Notes under the pieces: model-generated
Database searches by the model: none
What the model saw: only the letters and a program-made list of their open reading frames with translations
What the model was told of the DNA's origin: nothing
Part shown: in pieces, positions 12,001 through 21,803 of the stretch
Position numbering within the stretch: position 1 is the stretch's first letter
Layout: each line of letters begins with the position of its first letter
Source of the DNA: Collybia mongolica
Taxonomy: Eukaryota; Basidiomycota; Agaricomycetes; Agaricales; Clitocybaceae
DNA: 64,000 nucleotides
NCBI GenBank assembly: GCA_013420905.1
Contig: JAAXNY010000009.1
Location: 3,286,001 to 3,350,000 of the forward strand
Direction: 5' to 3'
Position numbers and translations under genes: made by a program

Positions 12001-12686
12001 AAATGTCTAGCAGGTGTAGGAATATCCAAAATTGGCTGTGTCACAGCAGGAGGATGCTGAAATTGGCAATTGGGAGTGAAAAGAATTGCATTTGCTTGGT
12101 GTTTGTTTTTTCGAGCATTACGAGAAGGAGTTTGATTCAGCCGTGCACGTACAGCTGCTGGAGTTTCAATATGAAAGGTATATGTGATAGGAGGATGGGA
12201 TGTAGAAGGAGGAGGCTGAGGCTGAGGCATAGGTACAGGAATCACTGGAACAATTGGTGTCTGAGTAGCTGGAGCTGAAGGTACAACAATGGAGGGCTGA
12301 GGAATAGGCTCAGGGGGAGGAAGCATGGAGCCTGTGGGTGCCTGGATAGCAGGTGCTTGTGAATGAATAGCCTGAGAAGGAGGTGGAGGGAGAAGTTGAG
12401 GAACAGAACTTTGAGCAGGAGTAGAATTGGAAGCAGGAACAGCAGGCTGTGAAGGTACTGCTGCTGCACAACGACGGGTTCTAGTGCCTGATCAAATGAT
12501 GAAAATCATTTACAGAGTATTGGAAACATGAGATATGGTACCTGTGTTCGATGTCTCCGGGACTTGATCATCGTAAGTTGAATTTCTATTTCAAATTGAT
12601 TGGTTGGACTTGCCTGGAAGGGCAGGGCCTGGTTGACCATTATCCACAGCCTTTCTGGACTTTGCTTGATTTTTCCTAGGTGCCAT
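9064..12686 (-). pseudogene. hAT transposase (BED finger, hATC), one premature stop
   Basis: A multi-exon transposase on the minus strand starting MAPRKNQAKSRK at 12686. In order: a proline-rich N-terminus (12480-11800); a split BED-type zinc finger, with CLFC at about 11740 and HLYKYH at about 11600; a core with WTDPNQTSFMAVTAHWI (about 11100), CDNASNNDTM (about 10840) and CFPHIVNLACKAVLG (about 10680); and the hATC dimerisation region with DQYLSDPVSEVSALQFWQ (about 9560) and SSVPCERVFSSGKETMAP (about 9390). The protein ends in a long acidic tail at 9064. An in-frame TGA at 9361-9363 sits where an Arg CGA is expected. Introns are about 50-60 nt. Family is certain; exact exon edges are not. 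Confidence 0.88.
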
Positions 12687-12959
12687 AACTGAGAGGATGA
12701 CTGAAAATGACAAGGAGACTGTAAGAGATATGGGGGCAGGGGAAGAAAAGCAAAATGCTCAAGGTATCATTCTTATCTGACGTGCCCATGCAAATTCCAT
12801 ACTACATGGGGTTATAACATAACCACCTTGGTTCATGCACTTTGTACCTGTATAACATCACAGACAGTATCTACACCTAACAGAAAATACAGTATATCTT
12901 TGATTGAAATGAGACACAGCTGAAGGGAGTGAGGGCTAGGGTAACATCATTGGGCTAGA

Positions 12960-13310
12960 GTACGTAAGAAAAAAAAGAGGATCTGCTTGTTGGGGCATCT
13001 AAAATGGTGGTGGGTCACCGTGAATGGTGTCTGGATGGAAACAAGAGGCGACAGATGGGGTGGAGTGAGGGTGAAGGTGAGGGGGCGGGAAATGTGCTGC
13101 AAAAGAGAAAAACGGGGGAACAAGAGCCGCTGGGGCTCTCGTTCTGCTTGCTGAGGCATCCAAGACAGCGCTGGGTCACACTGGATGGTGTTTGGATGGA
13201 AACAAGAGGCGATGGATGGGGTGGGGTGAGGGTGAAGGCCAGGGGGCGGGAAGTGTGCTGCAAAAGAGAAAAATAGTGGAATGAGAGCCCCAGCGGCTCT
13301 CATTCCTTTC
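12960..13310 (-). repeat. 161-bp subterminal repeat, right end, inverted
   Basis: About two units of the 161-bp repeat found at 7880-8850, here in the opposite orientation, so the arrays face each other across the hAT element. Matching phrases include AGAGCCGCTGGGGCTCTCG at about 13124-13142. Confidence 0.88.
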
Positions 13311-13754
13311 ACTCTGCTTGATTCTGCTGCATTCAAACACGGGGTTGCTTCCTTGGCCCCAAGTTCATCCTAACTTTTATCTATCAGCGAAAGATGCCAT
13401 TGCAAAATGGAGGGGGGGCTCACCTAGATTACTCCCCTTGAGCTCAACATTGGGGACAGATGGAGGGTAACGAAGGCTGTCTATGCCTTCCCTACCCTCC
13501 GTATAGCATGCCAGGTGGTTGTGGTATGGCTTGGAGGTCAGCGGAGCAGGCAGTTAAGGGGTTACATCCGGTTTTGTTTATTGTTCCAAATAAGGTTCGA
13601 GAATCTCGGCTCAAGCCGCTTAGTGGGCGGCTCACCCCTTGGCTGAGCCCCTTTCCCATGGCTCAGCTTGTGGCTATGAGCCGTCAGTTTGGCTCTGGCA
13701 CTGGGCAGCCCACCGGCTTGGGCCGAGCTGAGCTCCAGCAACACTAATATAAAT

Positions 13755-14872
13755 TCGAGTTAATTGGTCTTTTTCTTGGGATATCTCAAGAATTAATTAA
13801 TAACTGCCCACTGCATAATCATGCTTACGTTTGTCAACTACGCTGTTAGCTCTAACAGCATAGATGACAAATGTAAGCACGATTACAAGAGGCTTGTTCC
13901 GCTTTGGGTCAAACTTTTCCCACAATACAAAATATTGCATATCTCAAGAATGACAAGACCTATGGATGCAATTTAAATTGCTACTACTAGATATGGTGAG
14001 GGGCTACCTAATGTAGATATTTATATGTATTTGTATTTGTTTGTACACATTTAAACATCATGATTAAAAGCAGCTCTCTCACTACAAGCATGTTACAAAT
14101 GAATATCAAGTTTGTATATGACTTTGCCACACAGCTAGCCAAACAAACAATAACATCAAAGTTCCCACAATATAAATCATTGCATATCTCAACAACAACA
14201 AGGCTTATGGATGTAATTTAAATTGCTAGTGTTAGATATGGTGAAGTAGTACCTCATGTATATGTTTGTATGTGTTTGTATTTGTTTTATTTTTTCTAAA
14301 CCTTGTTGACAACAAATTTCTTGCTACATATTGTAAATGAATACTGTACACATATCATTTCACCACACATCTGGCCAAACAAACAATAACACTAAAGAAA
14401 TTTCCCACAATATAGATGACACTTATCCCAGCAAATACAAAGCTGATGGACATGCTACTACTACATATTGTAAAGGAATACATTATATGTATGTTTATAT
14501 GTATTTGTAGTTGTTTGTACCCTTCCAAATCACATTATTAACAACAATATTCTTACTACATACAATATTACAAATGAATATCATCTGTATATTACTTTGC
14601 CAACATCTGGACAAACAAACAATATTAATGAAGTTCCCACAATATAGATGATGCATATCTCAGCAAATACAAGGCTAACAGAGACAATTGAAATTGCTAC
14701 TACTCCTAGACCTATGGAGGGGGTACACCAGGAAATGTATATTTATATTTGTTTGTACCTTTCCTAATTTGATTATAATCTCTTGTTATATCTATTTTAA
14801 CATCACATTTATATATACTTGGCTATAAGCATAGCCAAACAAGTCAATGTGGGCACTTCTGGAATCTATAAT
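13755..14872. repeat. left arm with about four 240-bp tandem units
   Basis: A unit beginning TTCCCACAATAT recurs at about 13917, 14163, 14401 and 14634 (233-246 bp apart). Each unit has a CATCTGGCCAAACAAACAAT motif or a close variant, and TTTGTATTTGTTTGTAC-like blocks. The reverse complement of the whole stretch lies at 34508-35578, and a further diverged copy at 31840-33650. No coding capacity. Confidence 0.85.
13823..13878. repeat. imperfect 56-bp palindrome
   Basis: GCTTACGTTTGTCAACTACG pairs with its reverse complement around TAGCTCTA, with a few C/T mismatches. It is the decayed counterpart of the perfect palindrome at 35502-35557. Confidence 0.85.
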
Positions 14873-15343
14873 TGTTACAAATTCCCTGTTCACGTGCCCT
14901 TATCATTTCTTTTCTTACACACCACTGATTACTGGATACTTATCAACTTTTATCTTTCAAAGACCCATATATGCATTTCCTTTCCCATGCTTACTCATCT
15001 TTTGTACTATGCTTACTCATTCTCATTTTAGCTTACTCATTCCTTTATCTATAACGAATAGCGTAAACCACGCTTATCGGACTCTTACATATATATACAG
15101 ATAGTTTAGCTTAGCTAGTTCTTTAGCTTAACCTAGCTGAATCAACCTTATTCACTCTTATCTCTTGACGCAAAGCTCAATCCTACTTGCCTTATGAAGG
15201 GAGTAGTGCATCTCTGATTCAACGATCTGACTTTAGCCCTATTGAGGGAGTCATTGGACGTTAGACTTACGAAGTCAACGGTCTATAGTGAACAAACGAC
15301 AAACCAGACTGATCTAGAGGATAAGGCCTAAACAGCTGTAACA
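14873..15343 (+). repeat. G1 5' LTR
   Basis: 471 bp, with a TATA-like TACATATATATAC at 15087-15099. It differs from the 3' LTR at about 11 positions, all transitions and about ten of them at CpG. It is identical, as far as compared by eye, to the LTR in the inverted copy at 34037-34507. Confidence 0.95.
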
Positions 15344-15345
15344 AA

Positions 15346-15355
15346 AGGTTAAGCT
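15346..15355 (+). promoter_or_regulatory. G1 putative self-priming primer-binding site
   Basis: AGGTTAAGCT, two bases after the LTR, is the exact reverse complement of AGCTTAACCT at 15125-15134 in the LTR. That site is about 30 nt downstream of the TATA-like box, where the RNA should begin. The layout matches the Tf1 self-priming mechanism. No TGG-type tRNA site is seen. Confidence 0.6.
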
Positions 15356-15417
15356 GATCAGAATCATCAACCTATTAAGGTTCAGATGCAACAGCACCAC
15401 GATACAGATTAAAGCCT

Positions 15418-16440
15418 GTGAGCAGCAGCGAAAGCAGTAGAAGCAGCAGTAGGCAAAGTGCCTTCAGCAACAAAGACTTCCAAGACACAGAAGAACAACC
15501 AAGACTCTCAGTAGTCACACAAACAGTAGAAACGCCCACCACGCTGAAACCAAAGGCAGAAAGTTCCAAAGGAAAGGAACCAGAGAAACCACCAAAACCT
15601 GAATCACCAAACTCCCCGATACCACCCGACTCTGACGTAGAAATGGCAGACGAACAAAAACCCACTGAGATCAAACTCAGTTCACTGAACATCTTTGATG
15701 GAAACCAAAGAATGACAAAAGACTTTGTCCTTGACTGCAAAATGTACTTGCAAGCAAACAATAGAATCTATGACACGGAATGGAAGAAGATCCTTTACGT
15801 GCTCTCATACATGAAAGGAGGAACAGCAGGACCATGGAAGAAATCCTGGTATGGAGAAAATAGTACCCACCCAGGAACCTTTACAGATTTCATAGCAACA
15901 GTCGAAGAAGCATTCTCAACACCAGATGAAGCAGGAGATGCTAGACAAACCCTGAAGACGCTGCGCATGACAGGAAACATGACAGCAGATGACTACATTG
16001 CAGAATTCAAATCAGCCGCATCAGAAAGTCAGATCACCGAAAGCAAAGCACTTGTTGAGTACTTCATGGAAGGAATACCCCCTTCCTTGATGCAGAAAAT
16101 TTTGACGATGGATAACCCACCTACCACCATCAAGGGTTGGTACCAGAAAGCATCCATATTTGACACCCAGTACAGACATGCAAAATCAATTGTAGCACGA
16201 ATCAAAGGAAACACAGGAAAGCCAACAGGAGGAAACAATGGAAAAAAATATAATTTCCAACAAAACAACCCCAAATATGTTCCAAACAAAGATTCAAATG
16301 CAATGGATATAGATCAATTGACCATTCAAGAAAGAGACGAACATATGAAACGAGGACTATGCTTCGAATGCCATAAATTTGGACATTGAGCACCTGATCA
16401 CAAAGCAGGAGGTTCAATTCCTCAAACTCCATGAAAAGAA
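15418..16440 (+). pseudogene. G1 gag
   Basis: An open frame from 15418 (no in-frame ATG until 15643) encodes a serine/proline-rich N-terminus, a retrotransposon gag domain (about 15660-16110) and a zinc knuckle starting CFECHKFGH at about 16362. The frame ends in TGA at 16387-16389 inside the knuckle, where an Arg CGA would fit. The first 100 codons are duplicated in inverse orientation at 33655-33962. Confidence 0.85.
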
Positions 16441-16639
16441 GAACCAAAATTACCAATGAAAGGCAAAGATGCCTACATGAAAATCAGATCTCTTATGGCA
16501 GAGTTAGATGAAGACGAAAAGGAGATTGCCTTAAAGAATATGGAAGATGAGGGTTTTTAAAGAGGCGGACTGAATCGACGTCAGTACCTGCCGAGAACTA
16601 TTCTGTTACACTGTCACCTGTAATTTTAGGAGAGATGAA

Positions 16640-19600
16640 TTGACAATCATTATCTATTCCAATTACAGTGGTTGAAGAACAGAAAAACATCGAAACTCCA
16701 GCAATTGGACTCATTGATTGTGGAGCTGGAGGAATCTTTATTGACAAAACATTCGTTGAAGAAAACAAAATAAAGACAACTCCGTTGAGAAAATCAATTT
16801 CGGTCAGAAATGTAGATGGGACAAAGAACAAATCAGGGAACATCACAGACTGTGTATGGACCAAGATTTGAATTGGAGATGAAGAAATCAGAATCCGACT
16901 ATTAGTTAGCGGACTTGGAAAAGAAAACATTATCCTCGGACTACCATGGTTAAAACGACACAACCCCAAAATTGATTGGGAGAAAGGAACACTCGACTTC
17001 AGACCAAGCATCAAGAAAGGAGTTCTATCAGAAGCAATTCGAAAGAATTTAGAAATCCGACAGATGAAACAAGAACGGCAATACCCCAAGGCAACGGTAA
17101 CAGAAATACAGGAAGAACATCTAGAAGAAATCTCAAGGAATCAACCCCTTGAAGATTGGCAACCAATTCTTTTAGGAATCGACAAAGAAGATGATGAACA
17201 TGAAATCAATCTACTTAGGACATATATCCATCCAGAAGATGACAAAGAAGAATCCATCTGGATAAATGCAAAAACATCAATATCACAGGAACTGGAACAC
17301 AAAGCAGAAATCGAAGATCAAAAGCCGAAGAAGACGTTACCAGAATTTTACTAGAAATACGCGTCACTATTTGACAAAACAAATTTGGAAAGAATGCTAA
17401 TATAACAATCATGGGACCATGCAATAGATCTAAAACTAGACTTCATTCCAAAAGACTGTAAGATCTATCCCATTAGTCCAGTGGAACAAGGAAAATTGGA
17501 CAAATTCATTGACAAAAATCTGTGGAAAGGATATATCCGACCATTGAAATCTCCACAAGCATCACCCTTTTTCTTTGTATCAAAGAAAGACTCAGCAAAA
17601 CTTCGACCAACTCAGGACTACAGAAGATTAAATGAAGGAACAATAAAGAATGCATACCCTTTACCACTTGTAGGGGAACTTCTTGACAAACTGAAAGGGG
17701 CCAAATATTTCACAAAACTGGATTTACAATGGGGATATAACAATGTCCGGATCAAAGAAGGCGACGAATGGAAAGCAGCATTCAAAACTAACAGAGGATT
17801 ATTTGAACCTCTTGTTATGTTTTTCGGCTTATGCAATTCACCAGCGACATTCCAGAACATGATGAACAATATCTATGCAATAGAAATTGATGAAGGATGG
17901 ATCCTGATCTACATGGATGACATTCTAATTTCCTCCAACAACATCAATGATCTATGACAAAAGACCACGAAAGTCTTGGATAAATTAAAGGAAAACAACC
18001 TATACCTAAATCTGGACAAATGCGTATTCGAAGCCACAGAACTTGAATACCTTGGATTGGTTTTCAGAGAAAACAAAATAGGTATGGAACCAACAAAGTT
18101 AGCAGGAATCGCAGATTGGCCAGCCCCAACAACAGTAAAACAAGTCTGATCATTCCTCAGATTTGCAAACTTCTACTGAAAGTTCATTGGACACTATGCT
18201 GAACTTAGCAGACCATTAACAAATCTGACAAGAAAAGACATCAAATGGAAATGGACTCAAGAATGTCAGGAAGCATTTGACAGATTGAAACAGAAATTTT
18301 TGAAATCACCCGTCCTCATGATGCCAGACAAGAACAAACCATTTCACATTGAATCAGATGCTTCGAAATGGGCCACAGGTGCAGTACTACAACAACAAAA
18401 TGACAACGGAGAATGGCATCCATGCGGATACATTTCACACTCATTTACAGAAACAGAAAGAAACTACAAAATTTACGACAGAGAACTATTAGGCATCATT
18501 CGAGCCTTGAAAACATGGAGACATTACCTTGAAGGATCACAATTTCCCACGGTAATTCTGTCAGATTACAAGAACCTGATGTACTTCTGAACAGCACAAA
18601 AATTGAATTGATGACAAGCAGGATGGAGCTTGTTCCTGTCACAATTTGATCTGAAACTCGTACACACACCTGGAACACGAATGATACAATCTGATGCTTT
18701 ATCAAGAAGATCAGACTATGTCAGTACAGAAGACACAGACAACGAAGACCAGATCCTTCTACCAGATGACATTTTCGTCAAAATGATCAATATAGGTTTA
18801 CAAGAAGACCTAAAGAAATCAGTTGAAGAAGATGATTTGTTTGCAAAATCAATCGAAGCGTCAAAAGAGACAGGAACACCACTGATCAAATCAAACTTGT
18901 CTGATTGGAAATTCGAAGACGGACTTCTGTTTTTCAAGAACAGATGTTATGTAGGACCAGACGCAAAGCTGCGACAAGAAATAGTGTGAAGATATCATGA
19001 CACAAAACCAGGAGGACATCCAGGCCAATACAAAACACAAGAGTTAATCAGTCGAGAATACTGGTAGCCAGGAATGGGAGTATTCATAAAAAATTACGTT
19101 GATGGCTGCGCCACATGCCAACAAATGAAAGTCAACACACACCCAACAAAACCAGGGTTAATACCAATTGCAACAAATGGAGAACCACGCCCTTTCTCAT
19201 TTGTCACAGCCGATTTTGTCACAGACCACCCAGAAAATGATGGAAAAGACAGTCTCATGGTCGTGGTAGATCATGGCCTTATGAAGGGGGTAATTTCTAT
19301 CCCTTGCACTAAAACAATCAATGCTTTAGGAACAGCGAACCTTTACCTGGAACATGTTTACAAAAGATTCGGATTACCTGACACCTTCTTATCTGATTGA
19401 GGCCCTCAATTTGCAGCAAAAGTCTTCAAAGAACTAGGAAAACTCCTTGGAATTAAGCTTGTAATGAGCACGGCATATCACCCACAAACAGATGGAGAAA
19501 CAGAACGATTAAATCAAGAGCTCGAAATTTATTTCTGAATGTTCTGCCAGAACAACCCAGCAATATGGAAGGATCTTAACCCAATCGCAGAATTCGCGCA

Positions 19601-20240
19601 TAATCAAAGAACACACTCCACAACGAAAAGATCCCCATTCTTCCTTATGATGGGATACAAACCACAAGCAATTCCATCAGTATTCCAGAAGACAAACGTT
19701 CCAAGTGTGGAGCAATGGATGATTGAACTTAACAGAGCAAGAGAAGAAGCTATGGCAGCACACGACTTGGCAAGAAGAAAAGTTGCAGAAAGGACAACAT
19801 GAGGTTTCACTCCATTCAAACAAGGAGAACACGTTTGGTTAGAAGGAACAAACCTTCGAATCCCTTATCCTTCAAGGAAACTAGCACCAAAATGAGAAGG
19901 ACCCTTCAAAATCCAAGAAGTCCACAGACCAGTAACGTATAAACTGAAACTTCCATCACAATGGAAGATCCACCCGGTGTTTCATGCTTCTCTTCTTACA
20001 CCATACAAGGAAACCAATACTCATGGACCCAACTTCTTAGAACCTCCACCGGATCTTGTGAATCAAGAAGAAGAGTACGAAGTAGAAGGGATTATCAATC
20101 ATCGATGACGAGGCCGAGGCTTCCAATACCTCGTGAAATGGAAAGATTACTCATCCGCACACAACACGTGGGAACCAGAAGACCACTTAAAAAGAGCTCA
20201 AATGATACTTCAATCCTATCAGAAGCTACATCACCTCTAA
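16640..20240 (+). pseudogene. G1 pol: PR-RT-RH-IN-chromodomain with many stops
   Basis: Protease LIDCGAGGIFID (about 16710) has Cys where retropepsins have Ser (DSG). RT spans 17500-17950 with YMDD at about 17911-17922. RNase H (18300-18590) includes [15 protein letters not shown]. Integrase has CATCQQMK (about 19107), TADFV, and [18 protein letters not shown] (about 19465). The C-terminal chromodomain has [17 protein letters not shown] (about 20130). Stops interrupt at 16869, 17352, 17955, 18588, 18987, 19398, 19536, 19799, 20106 and elsewhere. Nearly all are TGA where Arg CGA is expected, or TAG where Trp TGG is expected. It cannot make a full polyprotein. Confidence 0.9.
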
Positions 20241-20291
20241 TCAACTACCGTCTACTATCACTCTCAACAAATTCCAGATCCTTAACAAACA

Positions 20292-21299
20292 ATGTCTTCC
20301 CCTATCAACTTCTACACCACCACTGCCACCGCCCTCACCAACCCTCCTAACACCCCTATCATTAATATTGCATCTCAAGAATGCCTTGAAATTGCAACAA
20401 AGATCATACATCGTCAGAAGTTCCTATCATGGTTCATGCATGAAGAACATCGCGAACGAATGATTCAAGCATTCAATCAGCCACCACACGATCAACTCAT
20501 CAAACTAGTCGAAAAATACCTGGAAATCAGGGACATGCTATACCATCAAACTGCAAATATCAGCCAGGCTCTAGATCAAACCACAGAAGAATTAGTGGAT
20601 ATGCAAGAATTTCAAATTCTAGAAGATCTAATTCCGTTATTACAAGAAGGAATTCGATTACCTACGTCCACGCCTTCAACACCCACAGAGTCAACCAAAA
20701 GAGTTGATACAGTTGATGAAGAAGTACAAACATCTCCTCCTAGAACACCCACACCTTCGACTCCGAATTCTCCTATTTATCAACCTGAACCCCTTCCAAT
20801 CCTGCCTTTTCGCGAATCATCCCCTTCACCATTGCAATATTCCACTCCTGATCCAGCAGACATGGTTGCAAACAAAGAAATATTTAAACATTTGAAAGGT
20901 CGAAAAGCCACTAAATCCGTCATTAAAAAGAAGAAAGCACCCAAACCCATCAAATACACAATGAACCCTCTCAATTACGTTGGAAGTCGAGAAAAACCCA
21001 TCAACCTCACCCAAGTAGAACAAGCACTCATCTACAAAAACGTATTATGCTCTCGATGCCTCAACTTTGGACATTCATCAATAAATTGTGAGAAACAATA
21101 TTGTCCAATATGTTTTAAACCAGCACCAGGACATCATCGCAACCAATGCCCCAAAAGACCCACAACTAGAACAGCGGGGTATTATCAGAGCTGGCGACGG
21201 GTTGGAGATGAATACAAAGAGGTAGACGATGGGATTGACGATCCTTTTGATTATCTGGAAGCCATTGCAAACATGACAGGGGAGCCAATTGACTACTAA
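20292..21299 (+). CDS. G1 third ORF, double zinc-knuckle protein, intact
   Basis: 335 codons from ATG to TAA between pol and the 3' LTR, with no interruption. The N-terminal 110 residues are helical. A Pro/Thr/Ser-rich linker follows (about residues 115-190), then a basic KKKKAPKP segment (about 217) and two consecutive Cys/His motifs at about residues 251-285: CSRCLNFGHSSINC and CPICFKPAPGHHRNQC. The C-terminus is acidic. The motifs suggest nucleic-acid binding, like gag nucleocapsid. The position is that of env or accessory genes, but there is no signal peptide or membrane segment, so it is not env. It is notable that it is intact while gag and pol are heavily mutated. Confidence 0.8.
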   Translation: MSSPINFYTTTATALTNPPNTPIINIASQECLEIATKIIHRQKFLSWFMHEEHRERMIQAFNQPPHDQLIKLVEKYLEIRDMLYHQTANISQALDQTTEELVDMQEFQILEDLIPLLQEGIRLPTSTPSTPTESTKRVDTVDEEVQTSPPRTPTPSTPNSPIYQPEPLPILPFRESSPSPLQYSTPDPADMVANKEIFKHLKGRKATKSVIKKKKAPKPIKYTMNPLNYVGSREKPINLTQVEQALIYKNVLCSRCLNFGHSSINCEKQYCPICFKPAPGHHRNQCPKRPTTRTAGYYQSWRRVGDEYKEVDDGIDDPFDYLEAIANMTGEPIDY

Positions 21300-21332
21300 A
21301 GCTGGGACACTTTAGGGATAGAGAGGGGGTAA

Positions 21333-21803
21333 TGTTACAAATTCCCTGTTCACGTGCCCTTATCATTTCTTTTCTTACACACCACTGATTACTGGATACT
21401 TATCAACTTTTATCTTTCAAAGACCCATATATGCATTTCCTTTCCCATGCTTACTCATCTTTTGTACTATGCTTACTCATTCTCATTTTAGCTTACTCAT
21501 TCCTTTATCTATAACGAATAGCGTAAACCATGCTTATCGGACTCTTACATATATATACAGATAGTTTAGCTTAGCTAGTTCTTTAGCTTAACCTAGCTGA
21601 ATCAACCTTATTCACTCTTATCTCTTGATGCAAAGCTCAATCCTACTTGCCTTACGAAGGGAGTAGTGCATCTCTGATTCAACGATCTGACTTTAGCCCT
21701 ACTGAGGGAGTCATTGGATGTTAGACTTACAAAGTCAACAGTCTATAGTGAACGAACAACAAACCGGACTGATCTAGAGGATAAGGCCTAAACAGCCGTA
21801 ACA
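21333..21803 (+). repeat. G1 3' LTR
   Basis: 471 bp, TGTTAC...GTAACA, preceded by the purine tract at about 21320-21330 and followed by the duplicated target ATAAT. Confidence 0.95.

Larger units (their letters stand above)
7256..13746 (-). mobile_element. hAT DNA transposon, 6.5 kb
   Basis: Ends are TAGTGTTGC and GCAACACTA, with imperfect GC-rich terminal inverted repeats of roughly 50 bp. They are flanked by a perfect 8-bp target duplication ATATAAAT (7248-7255 and 13747-13754), as hAT elements produce. The inverted arm at about 36600-36640 carries the uninterrupted site. It contains a minus-strand spliced transposase gene and, near both ends, inverted arrays of a 161-bp repeat. The premature TGA in the transposase suggests this copy is no longer autonomous. 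Confidence 0.92.
14873..21803 (+). mobile_element. Ty3/gypsy LTR retrotransposon G1 (chromovirus type)
   Basis: Two 471-bp LTRs, TGTTAC...GTAACA, are flanked by a perfect 5-bp duplication ATAAT (14868-14872, 21804-21808). The insertion site without the element is visible in reverse complement at about 28760-28790. Order is gag, protease-RT-RNase H-integrase-chromodomain, then a third ORF. The gag and pol carry many stops; the third ORF is intact. A polypurine tract AGAGAGGGGGT precedes the 3' LTR. Confidence 0.95.

Noticed and set aside
16387..20108. TGA stop codon reassignment in the nuclear code
   Set aside because: The TGA codons replace Arg CGA, other genes here end normally in TGA, and the changes follow CpG decay.
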